DNA of 35,268 bases, from positions 576,924 through 612,191 of the forward strand of contig MNCI01004721.1 in the NCBI GenBank assembly GCA_015680685.1. The letters run 5' to 3'. This stretch comes from Gnetum montanum (Eukaryota > Streptophyta > Gnetopsida > Gnetales > Gnetaceae). Below, one piece after another: positions 10,175 through 21,800 of the stretch. The position numbers and the translations under genes were made by a program. Numbering within the stretch: the first letter of the stretch is position 1; every line of letters begins with the position of its first letter. The notes beneath the pieces are model-generated. The model searched no databases. It saw only the letters and a program-made list of their open reading frames with translations, and had not been told where the DNA came from.

Positions 10175-12048
10175 GTGATGTCCAAAACTTGAGAAAATGG
10201 GTTAGCACATTCCACAAGAGCATAGCATATAGCTAGTTAAGGATGACACAGAGATGAATAGCCATTAATAAGTACACATCTTTTAGCATAGGTTCAAAGG
10301 CCTAAAAATTAATATCCTATTAAGACATCCCTGTATGTATAAAGCACAACACATTACATGACCATTAAACACAAAGAGACATAACTAAAACCTTGTAAAT
10401 GTGAATCAATAATATTGTCATTTAGGCTCAAAAATTAAGCATTGAAGATTAGTTTTCCCATCTTTGAAATAAGAAGCCATAAGTCATTAGTACCAAAATC
10501 ACTATTTACTAAAAAACATATATCAAGTCTTACAAGTGGTCTATACCATAAATGCTCTATATATAATCTTTACCAAAATCTCATGAATAGCATATTCTTT
10601 GCCAAAATCTCCTCCTTTTTGGACATCAACAAAAGGATCTCACAAGTATTTTCCATTATCAAGGAGAGAGACAACATAGTTTTCTTTGAAGACTTTAGAT
10701 TCAATATACATAAAAAGTTAAAATGACATAATCTAAGCAAAAAACATTAGGCACAATTAATCATATCCTCAATATAATGCTTATAATGCAATTTTATACA
10801 ACCATATCAATTTCAAGAGTTTGCATCTATAAAGATCATTTTTGGATAATAGATCAAAAAAATGATGAAAATTAGCTTACACTTTTACTTTAGAAACTTT
10901 ACCATATTTTAATATGAATAAAATTTTTCTTGATAATTTTCTGGTATTAGAAATGGAAGTCTTATAGCTTGAGTATCTTTTGGTAAAAGTCTTTGAAGAC
11001 TTCCCCTGTGTCAATGGCCCAAAAGATAATGATTGTTGATGAGGTGTAGGCTCCCCTTGCATAAGTGCTTCCAACTTTTGTAATGAATCTACTATTTGAA
11101 ATTCCTTTCTTTGGTCATCTTGCCTTTGTAGATATGCATTTTTGAAACCCATCAATTTGTGCACTATATCATTAAATCTACAATGTCATATCATGATCAA
11201 GTATGGAGACTTTTGGACTTAAAGTCTCTCATTAGTAGTGCCTTTAATAGATGATAAATACCATTGTTTTCAACATAGCACAATAATTTCCATTTTAGTG
11301 AAAAAGATCTTTGTTGATCCTTAAAAGAATTTTAGTCAAGAGCCTTAAACCTCTTGAAATCACTTCATACTAGTTAAGGATCCAAAAATTGATTTTTCAA
11401 TATTCAAAAAAAAAACTTTCAAAACCATTTGGTGCTTTAACAAATAATACAACCCAAAAAAAATAATACACACATAATATCTTCTCTATATGAGCTTGAT
11501 CACAAGGTATATATTTGTTCTAACACTAGTGAGATGATGCAAACTTACCAAACCCTACCTTGTGAGATTTTGAACCTTGATCCTCCCTTGAGATAATTCA
11601 CATTAATATCCATTAAAATTTTGATGGTCATATGCTTTCATCTGCAACTCAACATCTTGCAAGATCAAGTGAGATTTTTTTTTGAATGACCAAAAATTTT
11701 CAATAGCATTTATTCAATTATTTTCCAAAAGACTAACATTTATAAACATAAACTAATCTACATTAAGTCTAGCAACAGAAGAAATAAAGACTTACCATTA
11801 CTTACCTTCCTTTCTTTCTAGCATTAACATGATTAATGAAGTTTAAGATGAGGTCCTCCATCATAAAGTACTTCCTTAGCATGCAACTGTTTCTTACATT
11901 TTCTTTTATTAGCATTTTTTTTAATATTAAAACTCATGTGAAGTTTCCTCTTTGTCATGTTCATGTTCTTCAAAATGAGAGGGTTGATAATTTTTGCTAG
12001 TTATGGATCCTAATCCCTTAAATTCATCAAGGGCTATTCCTTCCTCTT
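10175..12048 (-). pseudogene. Copia element D 3' internal region with unidentified ORF remnants
   Basis: The minus strand has an open stretch at 10877-11164 (95 codons, containing RQDDQRKEFQIVDSLQKLEA and a Ser/Lys-rich tail) and coding-like sequence at about 11950-12048 (EEGIALDEFKGLGSI). It lies where an extra 3' or env-like ORF is found in SIRE-type Copia elements, but I cannot assign a domain. No RT, RNase H or integrase motif is visible. The remaining DNA is AT-rich with many stops in all frames. Confidence 0.45.
12044..12048. repeat. Target site duplication of element C (left copy)
   Basis: CTCTT immediately before the C LTR end at 12049 is repeated as CTCTT at 26145-26149, immediately after the other C LTR terminus. 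Confidence 0.85.
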
Positions 12049-13276
12049 TAATGAGCGATTGATACCCCCTACACCCAACCATACGAATCACGGTGTTCAT
12101 GAGTAATATGGTCGAATTCTGTGGATGGGACTAGCTAGGACATCTAGATTGTTATGTGTTGATCGTAGGACATTGTCTTCCCACTTGGACTAGTGATAAC
12201 TTTGTCACGTATGGTTTAGTCCAAAGTGAGGCATATGATAATTGATGTTCTTACGACCTTATGCTAATCTTGACAATAATGGAGAAATTAATTATTTAAT
12301 CTAACTAACAACATGAAGGTAAATCTAAACTAGCGTAGAGCGATGAGCATTCGATCCTAGCTTATTGTACATGCCTTGGAATCATGTAACTATTGCTAGA
12401 TTACCATGCGTTATGCTACTGGGCGAACCATGCAATACCACTACTGGGATTACCAAATGATTACACTTAAACACTCGAAACGAGTCGTACTCATTCAGCT
12501 TTACTAATGAATAAGTGAAGTAAAATACTTGGAAATGTAAATGATTAAACTAATAAAACAGTAAAAACTATGCTAAGAAAAACAATAAAACAAAGTGGAT
12601 GCTGCAATGATGAAAAATAATCTCAATCTTTATTTCTGAACATGAATTGTGCCCAAGTACACTTCACTCGAATAAAGACTCCATAAAACTACTCAACACC
12701 ACACTACGGGCATTCACTCTATTGCTAAAACTATAAAATGAAACTGCAAGAATTCTGCTACTAGTGGAATGAAACTTCTTCGGATTTGTGTGCCCAAGTG
12801 TTGTATTTATAGGTAGGTATGCATCCTATGATATTGGATATTCGATGACGTAGCATCATAAAACTACTCAACACCACATTGCAGGCATTCACTCTATTGC
12901 TAAAACTACAAAATGAAACTGCAAGAATTTTTCTACTAGTGGACTGAAACTTCTTTAGATTTGTGTGTCCAAGTGTTGTATTTATAGGTAGGTATGCATC
13001 TCGTAATATTAGATATTCGATGATGTAGCATGTGATACAATATCAAATATGCGATATCAGAGCTACAATATTGGATATGCGATATCATGGTGGAGCAAAA
13101 ATTAACTTTTTTCATAGAAACCATGTGACGTAGCATCTATGACATCGTAGATGTGATATAACATCTACAAACATAACAGCCAACTGAGACACATTGATAG
13201 GGATGCTACAATGCAGTTGCGATGTAGCATCTACAACACAACATCTGTGATATTTTAGCCAACTAATGATTCATCA
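12049..13276 (-). repeat. Element C 3' LTR
   Basis: Read on the minus strand it starts TGATGAATCA after a polypurine tract and ends at 12049, where the terminal CA has decayed to TA. It is 1228 bp, longer than the 5' LTR (1006 bp), largely because of a 175-bp internal tandem duplication. Two TATA boxes on the minus strand (12804-12811 and 12979-12986) result from that duplication. GATATC words at 13053 and 13081 lie upstream of the promoter. Confidence 0.88.
12682..13031 (-). repeat. 175-bp tandem duplication of the LTR promoter region
   Basis: Copy 1 is 12682-12856 and copy 2 is 12857-13031, abutting exactly. A hand alignment gives about 16 differences in 175 bp with no indel, mostly transitions. 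Each copy contains a TATTTATA block (TATA box on the minus strand). The 5' LTR of the same element has only one copy, so the duplication arose after or during insertion, or was removed from one LTR. Confidence 0.88.
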
Positions 13277-13310
13277 TACCCTCATGACTGAATAAAAACT
13301 CATCCTTGAG
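13277..13310 (-). other. Element C polypurine tract
   Basis: On the minus strand the sequence GATGAGTTTTTATTCAGTCA then TGAGGGTA directly precedes the 3' LTR. It matches the tracts at 5690, 8301 and 23405. Confidence 0.75.
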
Positions 13311-13454
13311 TTAACATGATAAGACCAATCTTTCTTTACAAAATTGGGAAGGTATGAGATTATTGTTTGATGCTAACTACTGAATAACTCTAAGTGTTGT
13401 AGTGGTATGTACAAAAAATGACATAGTTACATGATAAAACAAAAAATTTTTTTA

Positions 13455-13590
13455 AGGTGGCTTGATGTAGTTTGTATTCTAGGAGGTGGAGGCTCTTCCA
13501 TCAACTTCTTCCCTTCGTTGACAAGCTTTTGAAATTGATGTATAGTCAAGAGCATATGAAGTTTCTTCTCTTCAATTCTTTATAGCTCTT
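13455..13590 (-). pseudogene. Extra ORF C-terminus, element C
   Basis: The minus-strand translation contains IEEKKLHMLL, FQKLVNEGKKLMEEPPPP and a short tail. This is collinear with the C-terminus of the extra ORF at 5400-5532 and 8030-8134 (EEKL, then a Gln/Phe motif, then MEEP). Upstream sequence is not recognisable, so only the end of the ORF remains. It shows that element C carried the same 3' ORF. Confidence 0.7.
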
Positions 13591-15359
13591 TACCTTACTC
13601 ATATGTTTGGTTAGATCAAGTTCTTATCATATTATGATTGCAGAGTTAGAAAAATTTGCAAAAAAGAAATCCCTTAAGTGTTATAGCTTTTAGTTACTTA
13701 TGATCTTATAACGTTTTCCTTGCTTATTATGGCCTAAAATAGTTGATATGGTCTATTAGGAGTATTATCTAAATCTTTCTAACCTTGGTTTGATTGATTA
13801 ACTTTAAGATTCTTATTATCTTTTTGTACTTGTCCTTTATAGTATCTTCCAGAAGTTAGGAATTTTTGGCTCAAATTTTTGTTTGCTTATATCGCACCCC
13901 CCATGACTAAGTTGAGTGCTCTAGGATCAATAAGATTTAAGAATCTTTGAAATCAGAGCTACAAGGGCAAAGTTATGACCTTTGGAAGCTAGTGTGCAAG
14001 AGTTTTGAAAAAAACTACAAAACTCTATTATTACAAAATTAGGAAGTGAAAAATTTTACTAACTCTCATGCATATATATACTATTTTTTATGTGCACAAC
14101 ATCATAGATATGTCATTGTTAAAAAAATTCAAATTTTCTTGGAAAAAGTAAGTCAAATGGAATATTTGAAAGATGTGAAGCTTATCTAAGGGTCATGGCC
14201 ATTAATGATGCACAATTTTTGAAAATTTGGCATTCAAAGTTCATGAAGAAGGAATCTCAGGCAACGAAAGTTTATTGTATGGATAAGAGATGGATAATGA
14301 ATTTCTAATGTAATGACAAATTATTAGATAATACGGGAAGTGTTTATTAAGTCTTGATTATTCTAGAAGGCACAAGATGATGTGAAATTGCTTATTAAGT
14401 ATGAAATATAAGAGTTATACAAGTGGGTCCTCCCTAAAGCAAGCTCCAGCCCTTAGTGCCCTTCTATAACCATGTCTAAAGTGTCCTTAGGCACTTAAGG
14501 AGTTGAATGTAAGACATACCTGTCTAGCAAAACACACATGTTAGTATTGCTAGATTGGGAAAATAACTCTATATTATACAAAACCACAAGTTATGATTAA
14601 CTATATAGTGAGGTACAATGGACTATAGAAAGGATTGTTGAACTTGGAACATGAGGTGCCTTACCATAGGCATAATGAATCCTTGTGTGTTATTAATGGT
14701 TAAAGTAATCATGAGCCCTTCTTTTCCAAGATTGGAACCAAGTCTAGACCACATTCCAGTGACATCTCATTGTTTCATTTCTAAGAGTTACAACCATAAG
14801 ACAACCACTATTGCAAGGAGTATTACCACTTGGTGTATTGTCCAAGGAAGAAGTTTATTCATTGCACATTGCACATTTTATTTTTTAGATTCTTGAGAAG
14901 CCACCTACCTTCAGGCATGGGTAACATGTCTTTCCAGTAGGAACCCCAGAAATTTGTTCTTGTGCATTTATTTTAGTTTTTAACTATGTCAACCCTACCA
15001 GAGGACTACCTTGAGGCAACACTTATTGTACTTTTACTTCCATTTTTTGTTAGATCTACAAGAATATAACACAACCTAAGCAACAAGATAGAACTCATAG
15101 TAGTAAGCCAAGAGAATCCACAAATCCCCTTGATATGACATCCTTTGCATTTCACTTGACCCTTCATCCTTTTGTCTAGGCATAATCATCACAAGTTCAT
15201 TTTTAGTTTTATTATGAAAAGAGTATCATTATGGCCATGGTAAGAACCTTTTATTATTGGAATGGATGGATGGATGTGGTGGTCTCATTGATCAGTCCCT
15301 TATGATTGATAATATAGAGAAATCTTCAGCTTATTGGGACTACATCTTGCCTTATTTGA
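13591..15359 (-). other. Element C internal DNA, unrecognised
   Basis: This should lie between the linker and the extra-ORF tail of C, but no convincing protein similarity is visible on either strand. The plus-strand open frame at 14651-14896 (81 codons) has no recognised domain and opposes the element's orientation, so I treat it as chance. Parts may be a highly decayed extra ORF or an unrelated insertion. Confidence 0.4.
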
Positions 15360-15640
15360 TGTGTTTTATTGAAAAATTGACAAAAATATGTACAAGTAAG
15401 AATTATAACAAAGTATAGAAGAAATTGTAAAAGATACTAGGAATTGCAAAGATAGTAAGAATGAAAGATTATCAAAGTATTAGAAAATATCAAAAAAATA
15501 TAAAAAATTTAAGAAATAAAAAAGTATTAAAAATGAGAAGATATTAAAGAATGTAAAAAAGTATTAAGAAAAGAAAAAGGTACAGCAAAAAAATATAAAC
15601 CACAAAAAAGTAGAAAACGAAAAAGTTAAAAAGCACTTAT
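15360..15640 (-). other. A-rich on plus strand / T-rich linker of element C
   Basis: The plus strand is dominated by A and G with recurring AAAGTATTA-like words; on the element's own strand it is a T-rich, pyrimidine-biased linker. Element A has an equivalent T-rich stretch at about 21685-21790, at nearly the same distance after its protease remnant. It is probably the non-coding spacer that follows pol in Athila-type elements. Confidence 0.6.
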
Positions 15641-15699
15641 TAATTCCTAGGTTAGGATAAGGCCTCTCCCCATAATTGAACTCATGGACGAGTGTTCAA

Positions 15700-16386
15700 A
15701 AAATGCATCTAAGATCCCTTGGATCATACACTCTAGCTTGCTCACTTACCATCCTTAGTGATTTAGTTTTTCTATTATTGTTCCAAGTAATCTTGATTAT
15801 TTAAGTCCTTATTTCCTCTATTTATTGGTATATGATTATGGTTTAATGTTTCTGTTTGTGTTCTCTTAGTTGAGATCATTTTCTTATAATATGAGCCAAT
15901 AAGTGGTTTAGATGTTTCCATGCATTTTTTTGACAACTTAAAGTTCTCAGTTATTGACCATAGGGTGTCTTTTGGTTTAATGGCCCCTACTCTAAGTTAT
16001 GCACACACTTGTTTTTCAGATTTGTTGTGGACTAGTGTAATGACTATGTTGATATTCTAGAAAGTCAATCCACAATTGCACCCTTCTTTTTTAGTTGTAA
16101 TGCATGGAATTGCCTATCTCTTCATAGTGATAGGTTCATCTATTATGTTTTGCACTGGAGTGATAATGGGTGTTGGCCCTTATGTAGGATTGGAAGACAT
16201 TATTTTGGTGAGGAAGGATGTTGCATCCAACTAGCCTTGTGCTGGTTTTGATGAGTCAATAAGTCTATAAGTTTTGTGCTTGGGTGTGGAAACTATCCTA
16301 AAGAAAGGACATTTTCAACACTGTAATTGAGATATACTAGAATTATCATTTATGTGTATGTTTGCAACACAAGTGGCATTCTTCCA
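15700..16386 (-). pseudogene. Element C gag-protease junction and protease-region remnant
   Basis: The minus-strand translation shows the PCIT block near 16090 followed by GCNCG. This is the region after the aspartic protease, also seen at about 34003 in E and 21283 in A. The preceding protease core is poorly preserved here. About 400 bp after PCIT the sequence reaches a GGGGAGAGGCC-type block and the T-rich linker, as in element A, with no reverse transcriptase between. Confidence 0.55.
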
Positions 16387-17559
16387 TTAATGTTGTGGTG
16401 TCAATCCTTCCTGTGTTGTTGGTGGTGACATATGGTGGAGGGAAGTATGAGAATATTGAGGATGTGATAGAGGATAAGAGGTGCAACATGGTGATCCCAT
16501 AGGAGATGTTGTAGGTTGATGATATTCAGAAGAGTGATGATAGTGATTTGAGGTAGAGGAAGTAGAACCATTGGGAGAAACATGTTGTTCAACATAGTAG
16601 TCATACAGGTTTAGCTGACAATAAGGATATTGTTGGTTTGTTGATGGCAACCCCCACAACTATGGGTTTTGCCACCACGGTTGATAGTAGTGTTGAGGCT
16701 AATAAGACATCCCACTGAAATAGTATGGTTAGTGGTAGGATTGTCTATAATTACCTTGTGAGTAAGGTAATTTCTTAGGCATTTACTTTTGTATGAACTT
16801 GGGATTCAAAGCAAAAGCCCCAAACTCATGTACATGTAACATAATTAGGCAATAGCCCTTTTGATGATCATATTGGTAGATGTCACATCCATCATCATCT
16901 TTTGTATTCAAGTTGAAAACCTCTACCACTATTGTCATTTTCACTTTTTGCTAATAAGTGTCTCTACCTCTTTCATTGGTCTTTTTCCTCTTTTTGTTTT
17001 GATCACTCGATTCTTTCTATGCTACCTTCTCCCCTATGGTTTCCAACTAGGTTGTAACTTTTTTGTTCATTAACTCCCACATATTATCTAGCCTTACTTC
17101 GATCTTAGTGATAGCCTTTTGTGTTGGTAAGGTCTACTATGAAATTAACTCACCGAGAGCTTCCTCTTTTTCCTTATTATACATATGGACTTCTCTTGTT
17201 TGAAAAGTTGGATTCCAGTTATATTTCTCTACATTCTCTTATTTACATAGCTCTTTCTTTTGCCACTTTCTCAAACAGCCTTTGTATTTGGTGGGCTTTC
17301 AATTTGGATAATCGACCTTGGGTATAAATCCCAAGGGTCTCCCTCATTTGATTACGAAGCACATCTATGATGTGGAAAAGCAACTCTTTTTGGAGAAATC
17401 ATGGCCTGGACATCTATGTAGTAGCTTATAGTATCTATCCAAGGTGACATCTAAGGATTCATGTTTTTCTTGCTTCCATCCTTGGATTTGTTTTCTTAGA
17501 TTAGACACTCTTGCATAGGTTTAGTATTTTCCATTGAAGAGCTCCAACATTGTAGAACA
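16387..17559 (-). pseudogene. Element C gag, C-terminal part
   Basis: Minus-strand translation from 17559 downwards gives STMLELFNGKY, VSNLRKQIQGWKQ, a DRYYKLLHRCPGH motif, then the charged linker, DDDGCDIYQYDHQKGYC, ALNPKF, and the Gln/Tyr/Pro-rich tail QQYPYCQLNLYDYYVEQ at 16600. All are collinear with gag of elements A and E. In the zinc-binding motif the second Cys is Tyr, and several stops interrupt the frame. The gag is continuous with 24250 onward once element A is removed. Confidence 0.8.
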
Positions 17560-17564
17560 CCAAT
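17560..17564. repeat. Target site duplication of element A (left copy)
   Basis: CCAAT immediately precedes the TGATGAGA start of A's 5' LTR and is repeated at 24245-24249, immediately after the 3' LTR. Element C's gag reads through when A is removed and one copy retained. Confidence 0.9.
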
Positions 17565-18294
17565 TGATGAGATGCGATATCACATGGGCCTTAGCTTTCC
17601 CTTGTTTCTCCATTTAGATCTAGACCCTTAGCTAAACTCTAGCAGTTTTACCATTCCAAAGATAGAATAATTTCCATGTGCCCACAGTAGGAGTCTCAAA
17701 GTGAACAGATCTTTATTCGAGCAATTTGTACCTGAGCACACATTTGTGTACGGAAATAAAGACAAACTTTTTGATAAACCTTGCGGCATATGGACTAAGC
17801 TAAATAGGATTTAATTAATGTTAAATGTTTAAATGCTTTCTTAGATAATTAATCACTCTCAATCCTCAACTCTCCTAGTTAAGTGCATTCAGTACGATCA
17901 CTTCGAGCACGTGTGCTACGCTTGGTAACCAAGTAACGAATAGCATTTGGTAATTCGAGTAGCGTTGCACTGGTTCAGGGTGTGTACGGTAAGTGGGGAT
18001 GGATACTGATGCTAGGACAACTAGAACTTAGTTAATTAAAGTTAGTCATTTAGTCTCTTCACCCTTCACCTCCTAGCATAGGCATTAAAAAGATAAAAGA
18101 CATAAAAATCATATACCTTAGACTTACTTAACCATACAACCATGACAATAAAACTAAGTTTGGGAAGACAATGATTGATTAACCTTAAGTCTTCCATTAG
18201 GGTGTGTAAGCACTTAGTCCTTGGAGTTTGACTGGATTATGTGTGCATGCTCGTATTCGTATGGTTGAGTGTAGGGGTACCTCGCCACTCATCA
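17565..18294 (+). repeat. Element A 5' LTR, promoter-deleted
   Basis: It starts TGATGAGATG and ends ACTCATCA. It is 730 bp against 818 bp for the 3' LTR. The missing ~88 bp removes most of the GATATCG array and the TATA box, joining CATGGGCC to the TTTCCCTTG block. This LTR therefore lacks the core promoter present in its partner. Confidence 0.9.
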
Positions 18295-18295
18295 T

Positions 18296-18313
18296 AGGCA
18301 CCGTTGCAGGGAA
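18296..18313 (+). other. Element A primer-binding site
   Basis: AGGCACCGTTGCAGGGAA follows the LTR end and resembles the tRNA-Asp-type site TGGCGCCGTTGCCGGGGA with a few mismatches. It confirms this LTR is the 5' one. Confidence 0.75.
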
Positions 18314-18412
18314 CTTGGTTGTTTGTGTGCTACGTAGAAGATAGGAAATCATTCACATCGTTGGTAGATAAAGTGAACCCTTAGGGTTGATCGAACGAAA
18401 AAAAATAAGATA

Positions 18413-20897
18413 ATGGTAAACAACACACCGAACAAGGCTAAAATGTCTTCTTCTTTGAACAAAAGCACTTCATCACCTAGGACCAACACTAGAGACAGTC
18501 GGCGGCACAACACACATAACCAAAATTCACCAATTCCTCAACAATTCAGTGTGGTATATATTTATCATGATGAATATATACCCGACTTTACCTTTGTCTT
18601 CCATCAAGACGAACAACTGCATTAGAGAGACTTGGAGGGTAACATAGTGTTGCCTCCAAATAGAGCTACCCCCAACATGCTCCTTCGTGCCCTTGCACGA
18701 ATAGGCATGTCACAATTATACGCTGAGTACGTTGCATGCGATTACAACACAAGGGACTACCATCCCACAGAAGTGCAACGTCAACGGGACTTACGGCAAG
18801 AGAGTTACCACACATTGTTGAAGAGCAATGGACCCCATAACACTCCACCCATCATAAGCAAAATTAAGCGTGGTGAACCTACTTCAATAAGTTCTCCACA
18901 AAAATGATGTTCCCCCTCCTAACGATAGTGAGGAGGTGATGTATCAGAACCTTCGCTCCACAATTCACAACCATAGTTTTGATCCCCACGAACACCAAGT
19001 GTTCAACAAGGGAACACGAACACATGATAAGGGTGAGCATTCTAATCATCATCACGATCGGGGTCGAGATCACCGAAGAGAAGGTAGGAAACATTGTCAT
19101 GGCGATGGTTCTCCTTCTTCTTCACCTTCATTATCACATTCACCCTCTCCTTCAACATCAGGATGCAGTCATAAGGAACCTAACCGTGAGGATAAGGGTA
19201 AGAAAAATGAGAGACCTTAATGAGAGAGTCGAGAGTGAGGATGAGGGCATTCTAGAGAATGAAGGCATGAAAGAAGGGAAAGTAGGGAACCACGTAGACA
19301 TGATAGACGCTATGAGAGAAATGACCACGAAGAACCCCTACTTGCAACCTAAATCATGTTAGACATTACGGAGGCCATTAGAATACCTACAAGGCACCAA
19401 AATGATAGCAAGATTAAGAGATTGGACATGAATAATATTCCACGATTTGAGGGGGGATACAACGCTGATCCTCAGAACCATCTACAAGCATTTCACGATG
19501 CTTGTGCCTTGTAGAATATTGAGAACGAATGGAAAAAATTAAAGTTGTTCCCAAGGACACTCATAAAAGAAGCAGAAAGCTGGTACTTGTCCTTAGAACT
19601 GGAATCCATTTGAAGGTGGAGTACGATGCTAGAACTGTTTAACAATAAATATCAAACGTACTCTCAAGTGTCCAACCTACAAAAGCAAATCCAAGGATGG
19701 AAGCAAGGAACTCATGAACACTTGGATGCTGCCATGGGCCGATATTATACACTGTTACATCATTGCCCGGGCCATGGTTATTCGCAGCAGGATCAACTAC
19801 AATATCTCGTAGATGGACTTAGGCATGAAACTAGGAGAACCCTTGGAACATATGCCCACGGGATATTATCAAAGCTTAGGTCCCACCGGATCCATAGATT
19901 GTTGGAGCAAGTAGCTAAGGAAGAAGGAGAGCTACATAAGAGAGAAAGTCCAGAAGAGTACAACCGCGATCCTTCCCCCTGAAAAAAGGGAATGAGATTC
20001 TGTGAGGAGGAGGATGAGTCATAACTTGAAGAGTTGGTGAATAGGAAAACCTTGCCACTCCAAAAATTAACAATAGAAGTGTCAGCTAAGGTAGATCAAA
20101 TGTGGGACTCCTTAGATAGTAGATTTAAAACCCTTCTAAAAATCATAGAGGAGTCTAAGAAGCGAAGTAGTGACTATGATAAAAAGAAGAAGAGGGATTT
20201 GGACCATGCACGTAACAAAGGTAAGGATAAAATAGCTATCACTGGAGAGGTTGTGGATTCGGATACAGACAATGACGATGGATGTGAGATATGCCAATAT
20301 GACCATTCTAAGGGATGTTGCCCGATAACCTCACATCTACAAGAGTCTGGGGTGTATGCACTCAACCCAAGACTTAACAAACGGCAAGCACCCCGTCAGT
20401 TACCTTATCCCCAAGGTAACCCAAGGCAGTTCCACCAACCGTTAACATATTATCCAAGTGGAACTCCACCACAACCTATTGAGCAACACTAGTAGTGGCA
20501 ATACCCATAGTCATGGGGGATGCCACCGCCTAGGCAACAATACCCTTACCGGCAACCGAATCCATATGGCTACTACGTGCAACAGCCAATCTCTCCAAGT
20601 GAATTTTTTGGTCATGTGACCCGCAACGTCACTACCAAGCTTGGGAGTACTATAAGACTCCTTCTCCTAGGAGAGACACACCACACGCATACCATCCTTC
20701 GAACCCATCCACGACTCTTACATCGATAGCTCCACTACCACCCACTCCAACGATGCAAGGGGAACTCCCCACTCAACCACAACAATGCAATGCTACGAGA
20801 GCTGTAAACCTTCAACCCGCTGCTGGTTCTGACAACCGTATAAGGAGAAGACCTTTCTTTAGAACCAACAGTCCAAACAAGCTCTCACAACCACAAG
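18413..20897 (+). pseudogene. Element A gag polyprotein, broken
   Basis: The start at 18413 is the first ATG after the leader. An MSSS motif follows at about 18443, matching the gag start of E (31118). In order the decayed frames show: VVYIYHDEYIPDFTFVF (18550), DLEGNIVLPPNRATPNMLL (18630), an Arg/His/Ser-rich stretch, the capsid-like domain (NNIPRFEGGYNADPQNHLQ at 19430; STMLELFNNKY and QIQGWKQGTHEHLDAAMGRY at 19620-19745; GLRHETRRTLGTYAHG), a charged coiled segment with KVDQMWDSLDSRFKTLL, a CEICQYDHSKGCC zinc-binding-like motif at 20283, and a Gln/Pro/Tyr-rich tail. Stops and frameshifts occur at roughly 18625, 18907, 19220-19362, 19512, 19982 and 20490, so no single protein is made. It runs into an N gap. 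Confidence 0.85.
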
Positions 20898-21153
20898 CNN
20901 NNNNNNNNNNNNNNNNNNNNNNNNNNNNNNNNNNNNNNNNNNNNNNNNNNNNNNNNNNNNNNNNNNNNNNNNNNNNNNNNNNNNNNNNNNNNNNNNNNNN
21001 NNNNNNNNNNNNNNNNNNNNNNNNNNNNNNNNNNNNNNNNNNNNNNNNNNNNNNNNNNNNNNNNNNNNNNNNNNNNNNNNNNNNNNNNNNNNNNNNNNNN
21101 NNNNNNNNNNNNNNNNNNNNNNNNNNNNNNNNNNNNNNNNNNNNNNNNNNNNN
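20898..21153. other. Assembly gap (256 N)
   Basis: A run of N interrupts element A between the gag tail and the protease remnant. By comparison with E, the missing part covers the gag-protease junction and the catalytic aspartate region. The true gap length is unknown. Confidence 0.99.
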
Positions 21154-21520
21154 AAAGGGGACTTCCCAATAATAATGGGAAGGGCATGGCTAAGTACCAT
21201 AAATGCATGCTTAGGAATTTGTGATCTTTCCCTAGAAATATCTAAGGAAAACACTTATGGGAAGATCGAGAAGAAGAAGGTTCCATGCATCACATACAGT
21301 GATACAAAGGGTGATGACGTACAGGAATGTTCAGCATTTCCTGCATGCAACCGGTGTGCCCAAGAAGTTAACATACAAAAGTGCCTGTATGTAGCAACCA
21401 CACAACAAGAGAGCACCCAGTGGTTGACAGCTAATCAAGAGAGCAACTCACCAATATGCATGGAACTAACTCAGGGACCAACTTGTGACCATGTCGAAAG
21501 CATAGATACACTAAAATGAG
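21154..21520 (+). pseudogene. Element A protease C-terminal part and pre-RT segment
   Basis: Translation gives GDFPIIMGRAWLST, the conserved C-terminal strand of the retropepsin-like protease, then DLSLEISKEN, PCITYSD, ACNRCAQE, QKCLYVATTQQESTQWLT and MELTQG. It is collinear with E at 33885-34230. In E the frame then continues into RT, whereas here a stop follows ESIDTLK and the sequence passes to a T-rich linker. The catalytic D-S-G lies in the preceding N gap. Confidence 0.8.
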
Positions 21521-21800
21521 AGCATCTCCAACTTCCAACCCTTAACCTGAAAACATCAATTAAGAAAATTTGGACACTTCTAAAAAATTCAAACAAGTGC
21601 TCATTATTTCGGATCTCTTCCTTCCAATTCAGTCATGGGGGAGATGGTCCCCTAAGCTAATCATTTGCGGCCCTCAGTTTCTTTTTAAGTTTTTGTCTTA
21701 CACATTTTTATTTTACACATTTTTGTTTTACAAATTTCTTTAACTTTTCTTGTTTTTTTTACAACATCGTTTATACTCTTTTCATTTCTTTGTGTGTTTG
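21521..21800 (+). other. Element A post-protease T-rich linker
   Basis: After the pre-RT stop comes a short block (CATGGGGGAGATGGTCCCC) similar to one in element C near 15670. A pyrimidine-rich stretch follows with repeated TTTTACACATTTTT words at about 21700-21750. It is probably the spacer that normally follows pol, here reached directly from protease. Confidence 0.6.

Noticed and set aside
10442-10726. Plus-strand 94-codon ORF
   Set aside because: It lies opposite the minus-strand Copia internal region, is rich in Ile/Lys/Phe as expected from AT-rich DNA, and has no recognised domain.
12682-13031. CRISPR-like or satellite array
   Set aside because: There are only two copies, they abut without spacers and they lie inside an LTR, so this is a local duplication.
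18666-19100. Minus-strand ORFs over element A gag
   Set aside because: They are shadows of the plus-strand gag, which shows clear collinearity with element E.
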